Position numbers and translations under genes: made by a program. From assembly GCA_905181865.1 (NCBI GenBank), contig CAJIZG010000005.1, positions 350,705 to 414,704 of the forward strand: 64,000 nt of DNA, given 5' to 3'. The first letter of the stretch is position 1, and every line of letters starts with the position of its first letter. Origin of the DNA: Urechidicola croceus (lineage in GTDB: Bacteria; Bacteroidota; Bacteroidia; Flavobacteriales; Flavobacteriaceae). Below the pieces are notes generated by a model. It made no database searches. It was not told where the DNA came from and was given only the letters and a program-made list of their open reading frames with translations. Positions 26,429 through 35,035 of this stretch are shown here, one piece after another.

Positions 26429-26520
26429 GTGTCTATATTTAATATTTTTCATTTGTCACATGGTTCATCCATAATAGTCATTTCCTTGGGTGCATAAATC
26501 TTTATACATGGACGTTTCAT
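26429..26520 (-). repeat. Dispersed leader element, copy E
   Basis: On the minus strand it begins ATGAAACGTCCATGTATAAA and ends GGATGAACCATGTGACAAAT then GAAAAATATTAAATATAGACAC, with the start codon of the DUF4251 remnant following at once. Very similar to copy D at 47290. A 7-base inverted repeat (CGTCCAT / ATGGATG) is shared with D, where the G-T pair is an A-T pair. An open frame of 23 codons starts at 26520, but D carries a stop in it. Confidence 0.65.
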
Positions 26521-26561
26521 GATTAAAAAATTTATAAATTGATATTATTTTATAGTACAAA

Positions 26562-27338
26562 TTACCTAAATTTTTTAATAATTGAAACGACATCTTCTTT
26601 TGCTTCTATATGAGACATATGTCCATGCTTAATTTTATGCCATTTGATATTGGTATTCTTTATTTGTTGAATATGAGTATTGAAATCTAGCACGGTATCT
26701 TTTTCACCCAAAATCAAAACTATTTTTATTTTATCGTTTGATAAAAGGGAGGTGTAATCATGGCGTATTTTCATTCCTTCAAGTGCTGCAATAACTCCTT
26801 GTTTGGAGGTTTTTAGAGCTTCTGATGTAACCCTATCTATTTTTGGTTTTAGTTCGTCTCTATTCTGTTCAGAAAATAACATAGGAATTGAAATTCGTAT
26901 AAACGTTTTATAATTTTGTTTTACCGCTTTTATAGCTCTATCTCTGCTTGCTTTTTTTTCATTTGAGTCGGAATAAGCTGTTGAATTTAATAAGCAAATA
27001 CTTTTGGTTTTTTCTGGAAATAAAACAGCAAAAGCAAGTGCCACATAACCACCCATAGAATGCCCTACAAAGTTGAACTTTCTAAGTTTTAATTTAGTAA
27101 GAACATAATTCACCATGTTGGCCTGCTCTTCCATAGTATGTATATAGCTGAGGTTTTCCGTCTTTCCATGTCCTAATAAATCTATGGTAATGATTCTATT
27201 TTTTTTTGAAAGGAGAGGTAATAGCCCCTTCCACATCGAACTGTTTTCGAGAAAACCATGCAGTAAAACAATGACGGAGCCCTTGCCAATGGAGGAGTAG
27301 TTAACTTGAATGTTTTTGTATTCGAAAAAATTGGACAT
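26562..27338 (-). CDS. Alpha/beta-fold hydrolase
   Basis: 258 residues. Oxyanion region HGFLENSSMW, nucleophile elbow GHSMGGYVAL, catalytic Asp probably in ILGEKDTVLDF and His in KHGHMSHIEAKED. This matches small cytoplasmic esterases or C-C hydrolases of the MhpC/MenH type; the substrate cannot be read from the sequence. It is 49 bases downstream of the ACT-like gene on the same strand and may share its transcript. Confidence 0.87.
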   Translation of the reverse strand: MSNFFEYKNIQVNYSSIGKGSVIVLLHGFLENSSMWKGLLPLLSKKNRIITIDLLGHGKTENLSYIHTMEEQANMVNYVLTKLKLRKFNFVGHSMGGYVALAFAVLFPEKTKSICLLNSTAYSDSNEKKASRDRAIKAVKQNYKTFIRISIPMLFSEQNRDELKPKIDRVTSEALKTSKQGVIAALEGMKIRHDYTSLLSNDKIKIVLILGEKDTVLDFNTHIQQIKNTNIKWHKIKHGHMSHIEAKEDVVSIIKKFR

Positions 27339-27387
27339 GAATGCTATTTAAAAAGACTAAAATTAAGAAATCAAGTTATTTTTACAG

Positions 27388-28044
27388 TTAACTCTTCAAT
27401 CTTTTAATAACGGAAAAAGCTTTGTCAACAAGATAATCTTCAACCAATATGGTAAACTCATTTGTGGTTGAAATCACTTCATAAAGAGCGATTCCTTCCC
27501 AAGCCAAACGTTTAAATATTTGGTAATAAAGCCCAGTTATTTTTGAGTTTTCTTTAGGTAAAAGGATACCAATGGCCGATAGATTTGCTTGAACTCCAAT
27601 CAGATTTTCCTCTTTAAAACTTTCCGTGACAATTGTTTTTTCAGAACTAGAAATAATTAAATTACTCTCATGTATTCCTCGGGTGAAGCCATAAAATATA
27701 TTGGACTTGTCTCTTATTTCTTCCAATATTTTTGAATGGCTATCAATAAGTGTATTCGAATTTTTATACGTAAAATCTGTGAGATTAGATCGTACGGTGA
27801 TATCTCCTAAATTTTGTAGTACGCGCTTTAATTTAAGCGAGCTTCCTAAATCTTTTGGCGGATTATATCTACGTAATGCCATCATAATAGCACCAGATTT
27901 AACTTCCTTTCGAAGCATGGCTCCAATAGGGCGTTGTAACTCCTCGGCTAGCGCAGAGTAATTAATGATACTTCTAGATAAGGCTTCTTCCAAAAAGGGT
28001 TGTGCGACTAATATTTCTTCAACACAGGAGGCGATTGTTCGCAT
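27388..28044 (-). CDS. Stand-alone ACT-like regulatory protein next to aspartate kinase
   Basis: 218 residues with no catalytic domain. The N-terminal part (about 1-75) is helical (CVEEILVAQPFLEEAL, MLRKEVKSGAIMMALRRY), and the rest has the alternating strands and helices of ACT domains, e.g. LIGVQANLSAIGILLPKEN and WEGIALYEVISTTNEFTILVEDYLV, the last matching the C-terminal sensing region of aspartokinases. It is divergent from lysC with about 100 bases between. It may sense an aspartate-family amino acid, inferred from context and fold only. Confidence 0.75.
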   Translation of the reverse strand: MRTIASCVEEILVAQPFLEEALSRSIINYSALAEELQRPIGAMLRKEVKSGAIMMALRRYNPPKDLGSSLKLKRVLQNLGDITVRSNLTDFTYKNSNTLIDSHSKILEEIRDKSNIFYGFTRGIHESNLIISSSEKTIVTESFKEENLIGVQANLSAIGILLPKENSKITGLYYQIFKRLAWEGIALYEVISTTNEFTILVEDYLVDKAFSVIKRLKS

Positions 28045-28144
28045 TTGTTAAATATTTAACATTTTGTACAAAAATAGTATAATTTTTTTATTTATATAGG
28101 TAGTAGGGTGTATCAGAGTATCTTCGTCAATCAAAATTAGAGAA

Positions 28145-29455
28145 ATGTTAGTATTAAAATTTGGAGGAACATCTGTAGGATCGGTTGAGAATATGACCAA
28201 CGTTAAAAATATCATCAAGACCAGTGGTAAGAAAGTAGTTGTTTTATCGGCAATGTCTGGAACTACAAATGCCTTGGTTGCACTTTCTGAAAATGTCAGA
28301 AATAACGAAATTAAAGAGGGAAATAAAAGTTTAGACGAATTATATATAAAATATAATAAAACTATCAGCGAATTGTTAAACCAATCTTCTTTAAGTCAAG
28401 AAGTAGGTAATTATATTGATAGTGTTTTCGATTTTTTACGATCATGTTTAAATGAGTCATATTCGGAGTTACTATACAATCAAATTGTTTCGCAAGGTGA
28501 ATTGCTTTCAACGTTTATTTTTAGTCGTTTCCTAACGCAAGAAGGCTTAAACGCTCGATTGCTACCAGCATTAGATTTTATGCGTATTGATAGAAATAAG
28601 GAGCCAGATAATTTTTATATCGCTCAAAATTTAAATCGTGCTATTGATGAAATGCTTCCAGCAGATATTTACATTACACAAGGGTTCATTTGTTTGGATG
28701 CTGATGGTAAAATTTCAAATTTAGAAAGAGGGGGAAGTGATTATACGGCTACTATTATAGGTGCTGTCATCAATGCTGATGAGGTTCAAATATGGACAGA
28801 TATTGATGGTTTTCATAATAACGACCCTCGCTGCGTAGAGAATACACATGCAATTTCTGACTTGTCGTTTGACGAAGCAGCTGAATTGGCTTATTTTGGG
28901 GCAAAGATATTACATCCACAAACAGTGATGCCAGTGCGTAAGTTTGATATTCCAGTTCGATTAAAAAACACGATGTCTCCGGAGTCTTATGGCACATTAA
29001 TTACAAGTGAGGTTCACGAAGAGGGAATTAAAGCGATAGCAGCAAAGGATAATATTACCGCTATTAAAATAAAATCGGCACGTATGCTTTTGGCGTATGG
29101 CTTTTTGAAAAAGGTATTTGAGATATTTGAAAAGTATGAAACTTCGATTGATATGGTCACAACATCCGAAATTGCAGTTTCATTAACAATTGATAACGCT
29201 ACTCATTTAGATTCAATTGTTGAGGAATTAAATAAATTTGCTTTAGTAGAAGTAGATCAAAATCAAAGTATCGTTTGTTTGGTTGGGAATTCTATTATAT
29301 ATCATCAAGATACCTATAAATTATTTCAAGTATTACAAGATGTAAATGTTCGCATGATATCTTATGGAGGAAGTAATAATAATATTTCTTTGCTTGTAAA
29401 TACGGATGATAAGTTAACGACCTTAAAGAAGGTTCATGGTTACGTTTTTCGATAG
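28145..29455 (+). CDS. Aspartate kinase
   Basis: First step of the lysine, threonine and methionine pathway. 436 residues, mono-functional. The start is MLVLKFGGTSVGSVENM, the phosphate-binding KFGGTSV; substrate segments LERGGSDYTATIIGA and WTDIDGFHNNDPR are intact. Two ACT domains lie beyond about residue 290 (ITAIKIKSARML; LFQVLQDVNVRMISYGGSNNN), so feedback control is likely. It faces the ACT-like gene and ends in a clear terminator. Confidence 0.95.
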   Translation: MLVLKFGGTSVGSVENMTNVKNIIKTSGKKVVVLSAMSGTTNALVALSENVRNNEIKEGNKSLDELYIKYNKTISELLNQSSLSQEVGNYIDSVFDFLRSCLNESYSELLYNQIVSQGELLSTFIFSRFLTQEGLNARLLPALDFMRIDRNKEPDNFYIAQNLNRAIDEMLPADIYITQGFICLDADGKISNLERGGSDYTATIIGAVINADEVQIWTDIDGFHNNDPRCVENTHAISDLSFDEAAELAYFGAKILHPQTVMPVRKFDIPVRLKNTMSPESYGTLITSEVHEEGIKAIAAKDNITAIKIKSARMLLAYGFLKKVFEIFEKYETSIDMVTTSEIAVSLTIDNATHLDSIVEELNKFALVEVDQNQSIVCLVGNSIIYHQDTYKLFQVLQDVNVRMISYGGSNNNISLLVNTDDKLTTLKKVHGYVFR

Positions 29456-29499
29456 TTCCGTCATAATTAATTTATGCCTTAGTTATATATATGAAATGG

Positions 29500-29527
29500 A
29501 AAAGGGACGTTAATTCGTCCTTTTTTT
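29500..29527 (+). terminator. Terminator of aspartate kinase gene
   Basis: AAGGGACG pairs with CGTCCTTT around TTAATT, followed by seven T. About 45 bases after the stop. Confidence 0.8.
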
Positions 29528-29620
29528 AGTTTGGTATCATAGTAAGATTTACAGCTGTATGTAGTCAAATAAAAATGAACTTTTTCGCTCAAAATTTAAG
29601 AGAGGTTTCTGCTAATTTAG

Positions 29621-30586
29621 TTAAAAATTTTGATACTGTTTTTTTCTAGCTTTCAAAGTGCTATTTTTTGTCATTTTGCGTTTTCTTAATTTTCTTTCGG
29701 CTGTTCCAAAATATACTTCTGCTGGAGTTACATTTTTCAAAGATTCATGATAGCGTTCATAATTGTAATACTGAACAAATTCTTTCATTTTTTCTTCTAA
29801 TTGTCCAGGGCTAAAGTAATTATCAAGTTTTACAATGTTTTTCATTGATCTATGATAACGTTCAATTTTGCCCTGATTTTGAGGATGTAATGGTCTTCCT
29901 CTGATATGTTTCATATTTTTCTCTCCGATATAGTCTGCTAACTCGTGTGAGATGTAACAAGACCCATTATCTGACAACAACCTAGGCATTGATTTTTCAT
30001 TAACTCCAGAAAATGCAATAGCTGCATCGATTGTATTGGTGACATCTTCTGCTCTCATTGTTGAACAAAGCTTCCATGTAACAATGTAACGACTGTAATC
30101 ATCCAAAATAGTTGATAAATAATACCAACCCCAACCAAATATTTTGAAATAAGTAAAATCAGTTTGCCACATTTGATTCACGGCAGTTGTTTTATCGTGA
30201 AAACTATCCGAAGCACTCATTATTCTAAATGAAGGCGATGATATGAATCCATTTTCCTTTAAAATCCGATAGACACTTGACTCGCTGATATAATAGTTGT
30301 AATTATCCGTAATATGCCAAGCAACCTCCCTAGAAGATAACTCAGGCTTTTCTAACGCAATTTCAACTACTTTGTCTCTATCGACGATATTTATCTTATT
30401 CCACGTCCCAACTCTCTCTGATTTCTTACGAGCTAGACCTTCAAAGCCTTTTTGGGTATATAAATTATACCAATTATAAAAGGTTGTCTTATTGATTTTA
30501 AGCTCTTTGAGTGTTCGGTTTATTCCAAGATCAGACTGCTCAACAAGTTGTATCATTTCGTACTTTTCTGATTGACTATAGTGCAT
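29621..30586 (-). CDS. IS3 transposase OrfB (DDE integrase domain)
   Basis: 321 residues. An N-terminal helix-turn-helix part with NKTTFYNWYNLYTQKGFEGL, an HTH_21-like part with YRILKENGFI, then the rve core with D-D-E: WQTDFTYFKIFGW, LLSDNGSCY, and HPQNQGKIERYHRSMK. C terminus YHESLKNVTPAEVYFG is typical. Upstream of its ATG, the frame is open back to a run of eight A in orfA, so it is likely also made as an OrfAB fusion by a -1 shift. Confidence 0.93.
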   Translation of the reverse strand: MHYSQSEKYEMIQLVEQSDLGINRTLKELKINKTTFYNWYNLYTQKGFEGLARKKSERVGTWNKINIVDRDKVVEIALEKPELSSREVAWHITDNYNYYISESSVYRILKENGFISSPSFRIMSASDSFHDKTTAVNQMWQTDFTYFKIFGWGWYYLSTILDDYSRYIVTWKLCSTMRAEDVTNTIDAAIAFSGVNEKSMPRLLSDNGSCYISHELADYIGEKNMKHIRGRPLHPQNQGKIERYHRSMKNIVKLDNYFSPGQLEEKMKEFVQYYNYERYHESLKNVTPAEVYFGTAERKLRKRKMTKNSTLKARKKQYQNF

Positions 30587-30600
30587 ATACTTCTCTCTTT

Positions 30601-30951
30601 TTACTCGTCTCCACGTAAGTTTTTTTTCAGAAACCGAACTTCTAGAGAAAGCTCTGCAACCAACTCTTTTAAAGTACCATTCTCACCTTTGAGTTCGTGA
30701 ACCTCCGATGTGTTAGCTTCTCGCATCGTATCTCCATTTAGCCTGCGCTTTCCTGCTTCCATGAAATCTTTGGACCATTTGTAGTAATTAGCTTGATGGA
30801 TGCTTTCTTTTCGACACAATTCTGCAATGGTCGTTTCACCACGCATTCCTTCAATAATAATCCTGATTTTGTCTTCTGAATTGTAAGCTTTTCTTGTCTT
30901 ACGTTTTAAGTCGCTAATTAAAGCACTGGCACTTTTCTTGTTTTTCATCAT
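30601..30951 (-). CDS. IS3 transposase OrfA (helix-turn-helix)
   Basis: 116 residues. A helix-turn-helix of the HTH_8 type (EDKIRIIIEGMRGETTIAELC, YYKWSKDFMEAGKRRL) and a C-terminal coiled-coil (EVHELKGENGTLKELVAELSL). Near the end a run of eight A followed by C (CTGAAAAAAAAC) lies where the OrfB frame takes over; this is the usual slippery site. Same strand as orfB, 14 bases apart. Confidence 0.9.
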   Translation of the reverse strand: MMKNKKSASALISDLKRKTRKAYNSEDKIRIIIEGMRGETTIAELCRKESIHQANYYKWSKDFMEAGKRRLNGDTMREANTSEVHELKGENGTLKELVAELSLEVRFLKKNLRGDE

Positions 30952-31010
30952 TTAAGATTTAAAGGTTTGTAAAAATAATAAAACCTATCTCTTATATTAA
31001 AGTGATAATT

Positions 31011-31142
31011 AGTTCACTTTTTGCTGACGTTATACAGAATATTTTTTCTCCGAAGTACCTTCTATTTCGTTTAAAAACAAACTCATTAAGTACCTTGACT
31101 TTAAAATACAACCTCCAACTCTTTTCATCCGTAAAGTGAACT
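31011..31142. repeat. MITE-like derivative of the IS1595-type element
   Basis: A 132-bp unit with perfect 10-base inverted ends, AGTTCACTTT and AAAGTGAACT. On the minus strand its first 46 bases match the left end of the decayed transposase gene (1395-1440) and its last part, including LNEF...RRYFGEKIF codons (31037-31087), matches 2199-2249. It thus joins both ends of the IS with the centre deleted. It has no transposase, so it could only be moved in trans. Confidence 0.75.
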
Positions 31143-31824
31143 CTAAAACTAAATATAGTCATTGCTAATCATATAAAAATCAATTAAATATATGATATTT
31201 TAATCGGATTAGGAATAAATACAGATAATTATTTAATTAATCAATACTATTTTAAAAATAAACATTATTTTTTTTTTAGTCCAGATGTATTTAAGTAGAG
31301 ACCAATAGTGAATTTGTTTAGTTGGATGGAATTATCAAAATGAACTTTCACAAAACGATACCCTATAAAAATGTATACCAATAAATCACGAAGCCATTTT
31401 AAACTTTTTTAATAATCGTAGCGCTACTGTATCAGATAAATCCTTTAATACCAAAAACAAAGCATTCCGAGTCCTGCCCTCCCAATAACTTGAGAGATTA
31501 AAAGGGTTCAATCATAATATTTATGGAGATTAATTTAAATTCTGAACCATGTGGTTTAAATTTTATAAAAAAAAACCTCTTAATTTCTTAAGAGGTTTTA
31601 CGAGTAGCTAGAGCGTATTTTCCATAGACTGCGCCCAGAATAGAGGAAGTCAGTCATCTTATGAATTATCTCTTGAATTATAATAATTAGAAACTCGAAT
31701 GTTTATATCATTCTTATTATTAAGGGCTAATGACCTTTTTTTTTTATATTTTTGATTAAAAATTAAAATTATCCCGATATGGATAAGTAGTAAAAATAAT
31801 TTCATAACAAATTAAATAAAAAAA
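31143..31824. other. Long non-coding stretch in the decay zone
   Basis: 682 bases without a supported gene. The first 60 bases repeat the left flank of the IS1595 remnant (1334-1394, reverse). A terminator-like hairpin is at 31571. The rest is A/T-rich with no reading frame of note; it must hold the promoter of the small membrane gene at 31825. Confidence 0.5.
31571..31599. terminator. Free-standing terminator hairpin
   Basis: AAAACCTCTTAA / TTAAGAGGTTTT with TTTC loop, A-rich on one side and T-rich on the other, so it would act in both directions. No gene ends next to it, so it probably outlived a deleted gene. Confidence 0.6.
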
Positions 31825-32007
31825 ATGTTTAAAAAATTTACAATTGTGGACATGCTCCTGTTCGTTGCTGCCTTATTATCGTTGATATTTGCCGAAACAC
31901 TCTATTTTCAAGAAAAGAAAATGGACGGAATTTTTATAGGACTTTGGGTTCCCTCAATATTAGCATTTGGAATCTATCTAAAACTAATTAACAACACAAA
32001 AAAATGA
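31825..32007 (+). CDS. Small two-helix membrane protein
   Basis: 60 residues: MFKKF, then a hydrophobic helix (about 9-27, DMLLFVAALLSLIFAETLYF), a short charged loop (QEKKMDGI) and a second helix (FIGLWVPSILAFGIYLKL), ending in NNTKK. Both ends appear cytoplasmic. Its TGA overlaps the ATG of the next tiny frame (ATGA), so the two are translationally coupled. No family name was recognised. Such pairs may stabilise a membrane complex. Confidence 0.65.
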   Translation: MFKKFTIVDMLLFVAALLSLIFAETLYFQEKKMDGIFIGLWVPSILAFGIYLKLINNTKK

Positions 32008-32099
32008 GTGATTTAATACCATATTTCGCAGGATTGATAACTTTGATTTTCGGCATCGCTTTTGCTTTCGCAATTAGGGAAGGCACAAAAATAAAGTAG
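32004..32099 (+). CDS. 31-residue single-helix membrane protein
   Basis: Starts MSDLIPYFAGLITLIFGIA and runs as a single hydrophobic helix to FAFAIREG then TKIK. It overlaps the preceding gene in the ATGA pattern. Hydrophobicity and coupling support a real gene, but it is too short for certainty. Confidence 0.5.
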   Translation: MSDLIPYFAGLITLIFGIAFAFAIREGTKIK

Positions 32100-32410
32100 T
32101 TAATATTATTTAGTTACAGCTAAAAAATCTTTATGTATAATAGTAAGATTGTAATTGATAGTGAATGTTTTTCAATTTCTATTGATTATTGATGCTGGAG
32201 TAAATAAGGCTATGAAAAGTGGGTAAAATGATAAAAGATTTACCTATGGTATTTATAAACTATAGTTCGTTGTTGTCTTCAGAATGTTATCTGTTTAGTT
32301 TTGAAAAGTTAAAAACAAAAGTTATGCTCTAATTTTATCCGAAAATTATCGTCTTATTTTGCCGTATTTTTCATTTTTAACAGAATTCAAGAAAATACTA
32401 GCAAACGAGA
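32100..32410. other. Non-coding stretch upstream of the dead dehydrogenase
   Basis: A/T-rich and without an open gene. A short phrase (GYEKWVKMIKDLPMVF, near 32210-32260, allowing for a stop) could be a worn protein fragment, but it was not identified. Confidence 0.35.
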
Positions 32411-33073
32411 AACTATGTAATAATAGGAGGTTCTTCAGACATTGGCAAAGAGTTATTCCATGTGATTGAAAATCAAAAAGTGAACATAGTGACTGCATAC
32501 AAGGATAATGTGACACAAGACCTCCATAATGTAAAACACATGAAGTTTAATCTAAAGACTGACACTTTAAGCCTTTATAATTTACGTGAAGAAATTCATG
32601 GATTAGGATATTGTCCTGGAGGTATCAATTTAAAGTCATTTCATCGTTTTAAGTTACAAGTTTTGGGTGCAACTAAAATCATTCGACATTTATTAACGAA
32701 AATTAGAAAAAGTCAAGATTCATCAATTTTATTCTTTTCAATAGTTGTAGTTCAATATGGATTTAATTTCTATTTACAAGTTGCAACTTTAGAAGTTGCT
32801 ATTGGAGGGTTGACTAGATCCTTGTCGATATTATTGGCTTCAACCATAGGAGTAAATGCGATCGCTCCATGTTTAAAAAACACGAATTTGACGAGTAAAT
32901 TTTTAAATATTCTCTGAGAGAGCGAGCTTACAGGCTCAAAAAACCCTTTAAAGAAATTAGGAGATGCTAAAGATATTACAGCAGTAGTTATATACGTATG
33001 AATACAGAAATCATGAGGGGTAACTGGTCAAGTATTTCCTGTAGGTGGAGGATATTCAAACATAAAGGTATAA
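32411..33073 (+). pseudogene. Short-chain dehydrogenase/reductase, decayed
   Basis: The start codon is missing; the frame opens with NYVIIGGSSDIGKELFHVIE, the NAD(P)-binding GGSSxIG of SDR enzymes. It continues with GLGYCPGGINLKSFHRF, an apparent loss of several residues, KLQVLGATKIIRHLL, SSILFFSIVVVQ, VGVNAIAP-like GVNAIAPCLKNTN, and after a stop at 32915 ESELTGSKNPLKKLGDAKD. Two more stops precede the final VTGQVFPVGGGYSNIKV. The catalytic Tyr-x-x-x-Lys is lost. The dead gene lies directly before the photolyase gene, a pairing seen in other Flavobacteriia. Confidence 0.85.
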
Positions 33074-33239
33074 TAAATATTCAGGTTATTTTAAAAAAAA
33101 ACAGCAAGTTACAAACTTGAATTTAAAGGCACTTCGAGAAGTGTAAAAGGCGTCTCTTATTAATTGTTAGTTTTTTAACCTGATTGCAAAGTAAATTACT
33201 AACTTGAGGCACTGCTCATGGTCGAAACTATTAAATAAA

Positions 33240-34532
33240 ATGAAAACCTACAAAGAAAAGATATCAATATTTTGGTTTAGGAGAGATTTACGCCTTTCTG
33301 ATAATCACGCCTTGCATAAAGCATTAAAAAGTTCTATTCCGGTATTACCTATATTTATTTTTGACAATGAAATTACCGACAAACTTACAAAGGATGATTC
33401 TAGGCTTACTTTTATTTATGACACCCTTGCTACTTTAAATACTACTTTAAATAAGCATGCAAGCAGTATTTACTGTCTACAAGGGAAGCCTATTGATTTG
33501 TGGAGACAATTAATAGATGAATTTTGCATAGTTTCAGTTTTTGCCAATGAAGATTACGATCCATATGCTATAGAAAGAGATACAATGGTTCAGAAACTTC
33601 TATCTGACGAGCATATTAATCTTTTCTTATCAAAAGACCAAGTAATATTCTCCAAAGACGAAGTCGTAAAAAAGGACCATACCCCTTATACTATTTACAC
33701 GCCATACAAGAATAAATGGCTTCAACTATTTGCTGACCAAAAGAATTCTAAGTACCCTGTTGATAGTTGGAATAATTATGTAAAAGTTAAATTTAAATTC
33801 CCGACTATGTCTGACCTTAATTTCGTGCGTTCTGTTATAAAAGTAGAGCCTTACAATTTAGACGAGTTAGAAAATTATGATCAGACAAGGAACTTTCCTG
33901 CATTGAATGGAACAAGTAAACTTGGACCGCATTTAAGAATGGGTACTTTAAGTATTCGTGAAGTTATTTCTAAAACAAAATCTAATGAAATATTTTTAAG
34001 TGAACTGATTTGGCGAGAATTTTTTATGCAGATACTTTATCATTTTCCACATGTGGTCTCAAATAATTTCAAAAGGAAATACGACCGTATACAGTGGAGA
34101 AATAATCAGGAAGAATTCGAAAAATGGCAAAATGGAAAAACAGGCTACCCCATAGTTGATGCAGGAATGCGAGAATTAAATGCTACTGGATATATGCACA
34201 ACAGAGTGCGAATGGTGGTCGCTGGGTTCTTATGCAAACATTTACTAATAGATTGGAAATGGGGAGAAGCCTATTTTGCCACTAAACTTTTAGATTATGA
34301 ACTTTCGTCTAACAATGGTAATTGGCAATGGTCTGCTGGAACGGGATGTGATGCTGCCCCATATTTTAGAGTATTTAATCCAACAGCACAGGTTAAAAAG
34401 TTTGATTCACAATTATCGTATATCAATAAATGGATTCCTGAACTTGATTCGTTAACATATCCAAGCACTATTGTCGATCATAAATTGGCTAGAGAAAGAG
34501 CTATAAGCACCTATAAAAAGGGTTTAGAATAA
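33240..34532 (+). CDS. phr: Deoxyribodipyrimidine photolyase
   Basis: 430 residues from the ATG at 33240 (MKTYKEKISIFWFRRDLRL); the longer frame from 33204 adds 12 unlikely residues. Splits cyclobutane pyrimidine dimers with blue light. N-terminal antenna domain with FWFRRDLRLSDN, then the FAD-binding helices: GPHLRMGTLSIRE, LIWREFFMQIL, YPIVDAGMRELNATGYMHNR, DYELSSNNGNWQWSAGTG and PYFRVFNP. Class I type. It has stayed intact beside a dead SDR gene. Confidence 0.95.
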   Translation: MKTYKEKISIFWFRRDLRLSDNHALHKALKSSIPVLPIFIFDNEITDKLTKDDSRLTFIYDTLATLNTTLNKHASSIYCLQGKPIDLWRQLIDEFCIVSVFANEDYDPYAIERDTMVQKLLSDEHINLFLSKDQVIFSKDEVVKKDHTPYTIYTPYKNKWLQLFADQKNSKYPVDSWNNYVKVKFKFPTMSDLNFVRSVIKVEPYNLDELENYDQTRNFPALNGTSKLGPHLRMGTLSIREVISKTKSNEIFLSELIWREFFMQILYHFPHVVSNNFKRKYDRIQWRNNQEEFEKWQNGKTGYPIVDAGMRELNATGYMHNRVRMVVAGFLCKHLLIDWKWGEAYFATKLLDYELSSNNGNWQWSAGTGCDAAPYFRVFNPTAQVKKFDSQLSYINKWIPELDSLTYPSTIVDHKLARERAISTYKKGLE

Positions 34533-34690
34533 AAACATCCAATACCTAATCTGCATTTGAATAAAGATTAGCCTATGCCTTCGGTGCAATTATATAAAAG
34601 ATACTACAAAAGAGAGATAAACTCTTTTTTAGAATAAGGCGAATTCCGAAAAGCCATATGAGTAGGAAAAATTTATTAAAATTCAATAAA

Positions 34691-35026
34691 ATGGAAGAAT
34701 TAACAAGATTAGTACAATTGACTATAGCAATTTCTGTTGCTTATGTATGGGTTTTTAGATTTCATAATGTCGTTGATGAATTCAAAAAATTTGAATTAAG
34801 TGATGTAACGCGAAATTTTGTCGGAGTTAGTAAAATTTCAATAGCCACATTGCTTGTTGTGGGGATTTGGTATTCATCATTAGTTTTTATACCATCTATT
34901 GCTATGGGCCTATTTATGATAGCGGCTCAGTATTTTCACTTTAAAGCAAGGAACCCTTTTATTAAGCACCTGCCTTCACTAATTCTTTTACTTTTATGTG
35001 TTTTTCTAGTATTAGAATCAATATAA
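34691..35026 (+). CDS. DoxX-like four-helix membrane protein
   Basis: 111 residues from the ATG at 34691 (MEELTRLVQL). Four hydrophobic helices are visible; VWVFRFHNVVDEFKKFEL, the short soluble stretch after helix 1, is common to DoxX-like proteins. Function not known. The next gene, nine bases on, encodes a similar protein, so these two form an operon. Confidence 0.7.
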   Translation: MEELTRLVQLTIAISVAYVWVFRFHNVVDEFKKFELSDVTRNFVGVSKISIATLLVVGIWYSSLVFIPSIAMGLFMIAAQYFHFKARNPFIKHLPSLILLLLCVFLVLESI

Positions 35027-35035
35027 TAATCAAAT

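Larger units (their letters stand above)
29597..30994 (-). mobile_element. IS3-family insertion sequence, apparently intact
   Basis: Two overlapping-phase genes (orfA 30601-30951, orfB 29621-30586) between imperfect ends. The left end reads TAAGAGAGGTTTCTGCTAAT inward from 29597; the right end reads TAAGAGATAGGTTTTATTAT inward from 30994. No target duplication could be seen. Length is about 1.4 kb, as usual for IS3 elements. It stands 16 bases from the small IS1595-derived element. Both genes are open, so it may be active. Confidence 0.88.

Noticed and set aside
31465..31495. A stretch resembling the T-arm and acceptor end of a tRNA (TTCCGAGTCCTGCCCTCCCA)
   Set aside because: The T-loop has an extra base, the stem does not pair and no 5' half or anticodon arm is found upstream. 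A tRNA remnant or old attachment site is possible but cannot be supported.
29456..33100. Composite transposon formed by the IS3 element and the IS1595-derived unit
   Set aside because: The ends belong to different families and no target duplication encloses the region.
34533..34600. CTAATCT...AGATTAG hairpin after the photolyase gene as terminator
   Set aside because: Loop of 12 bases and no following T-run; too weak to list.
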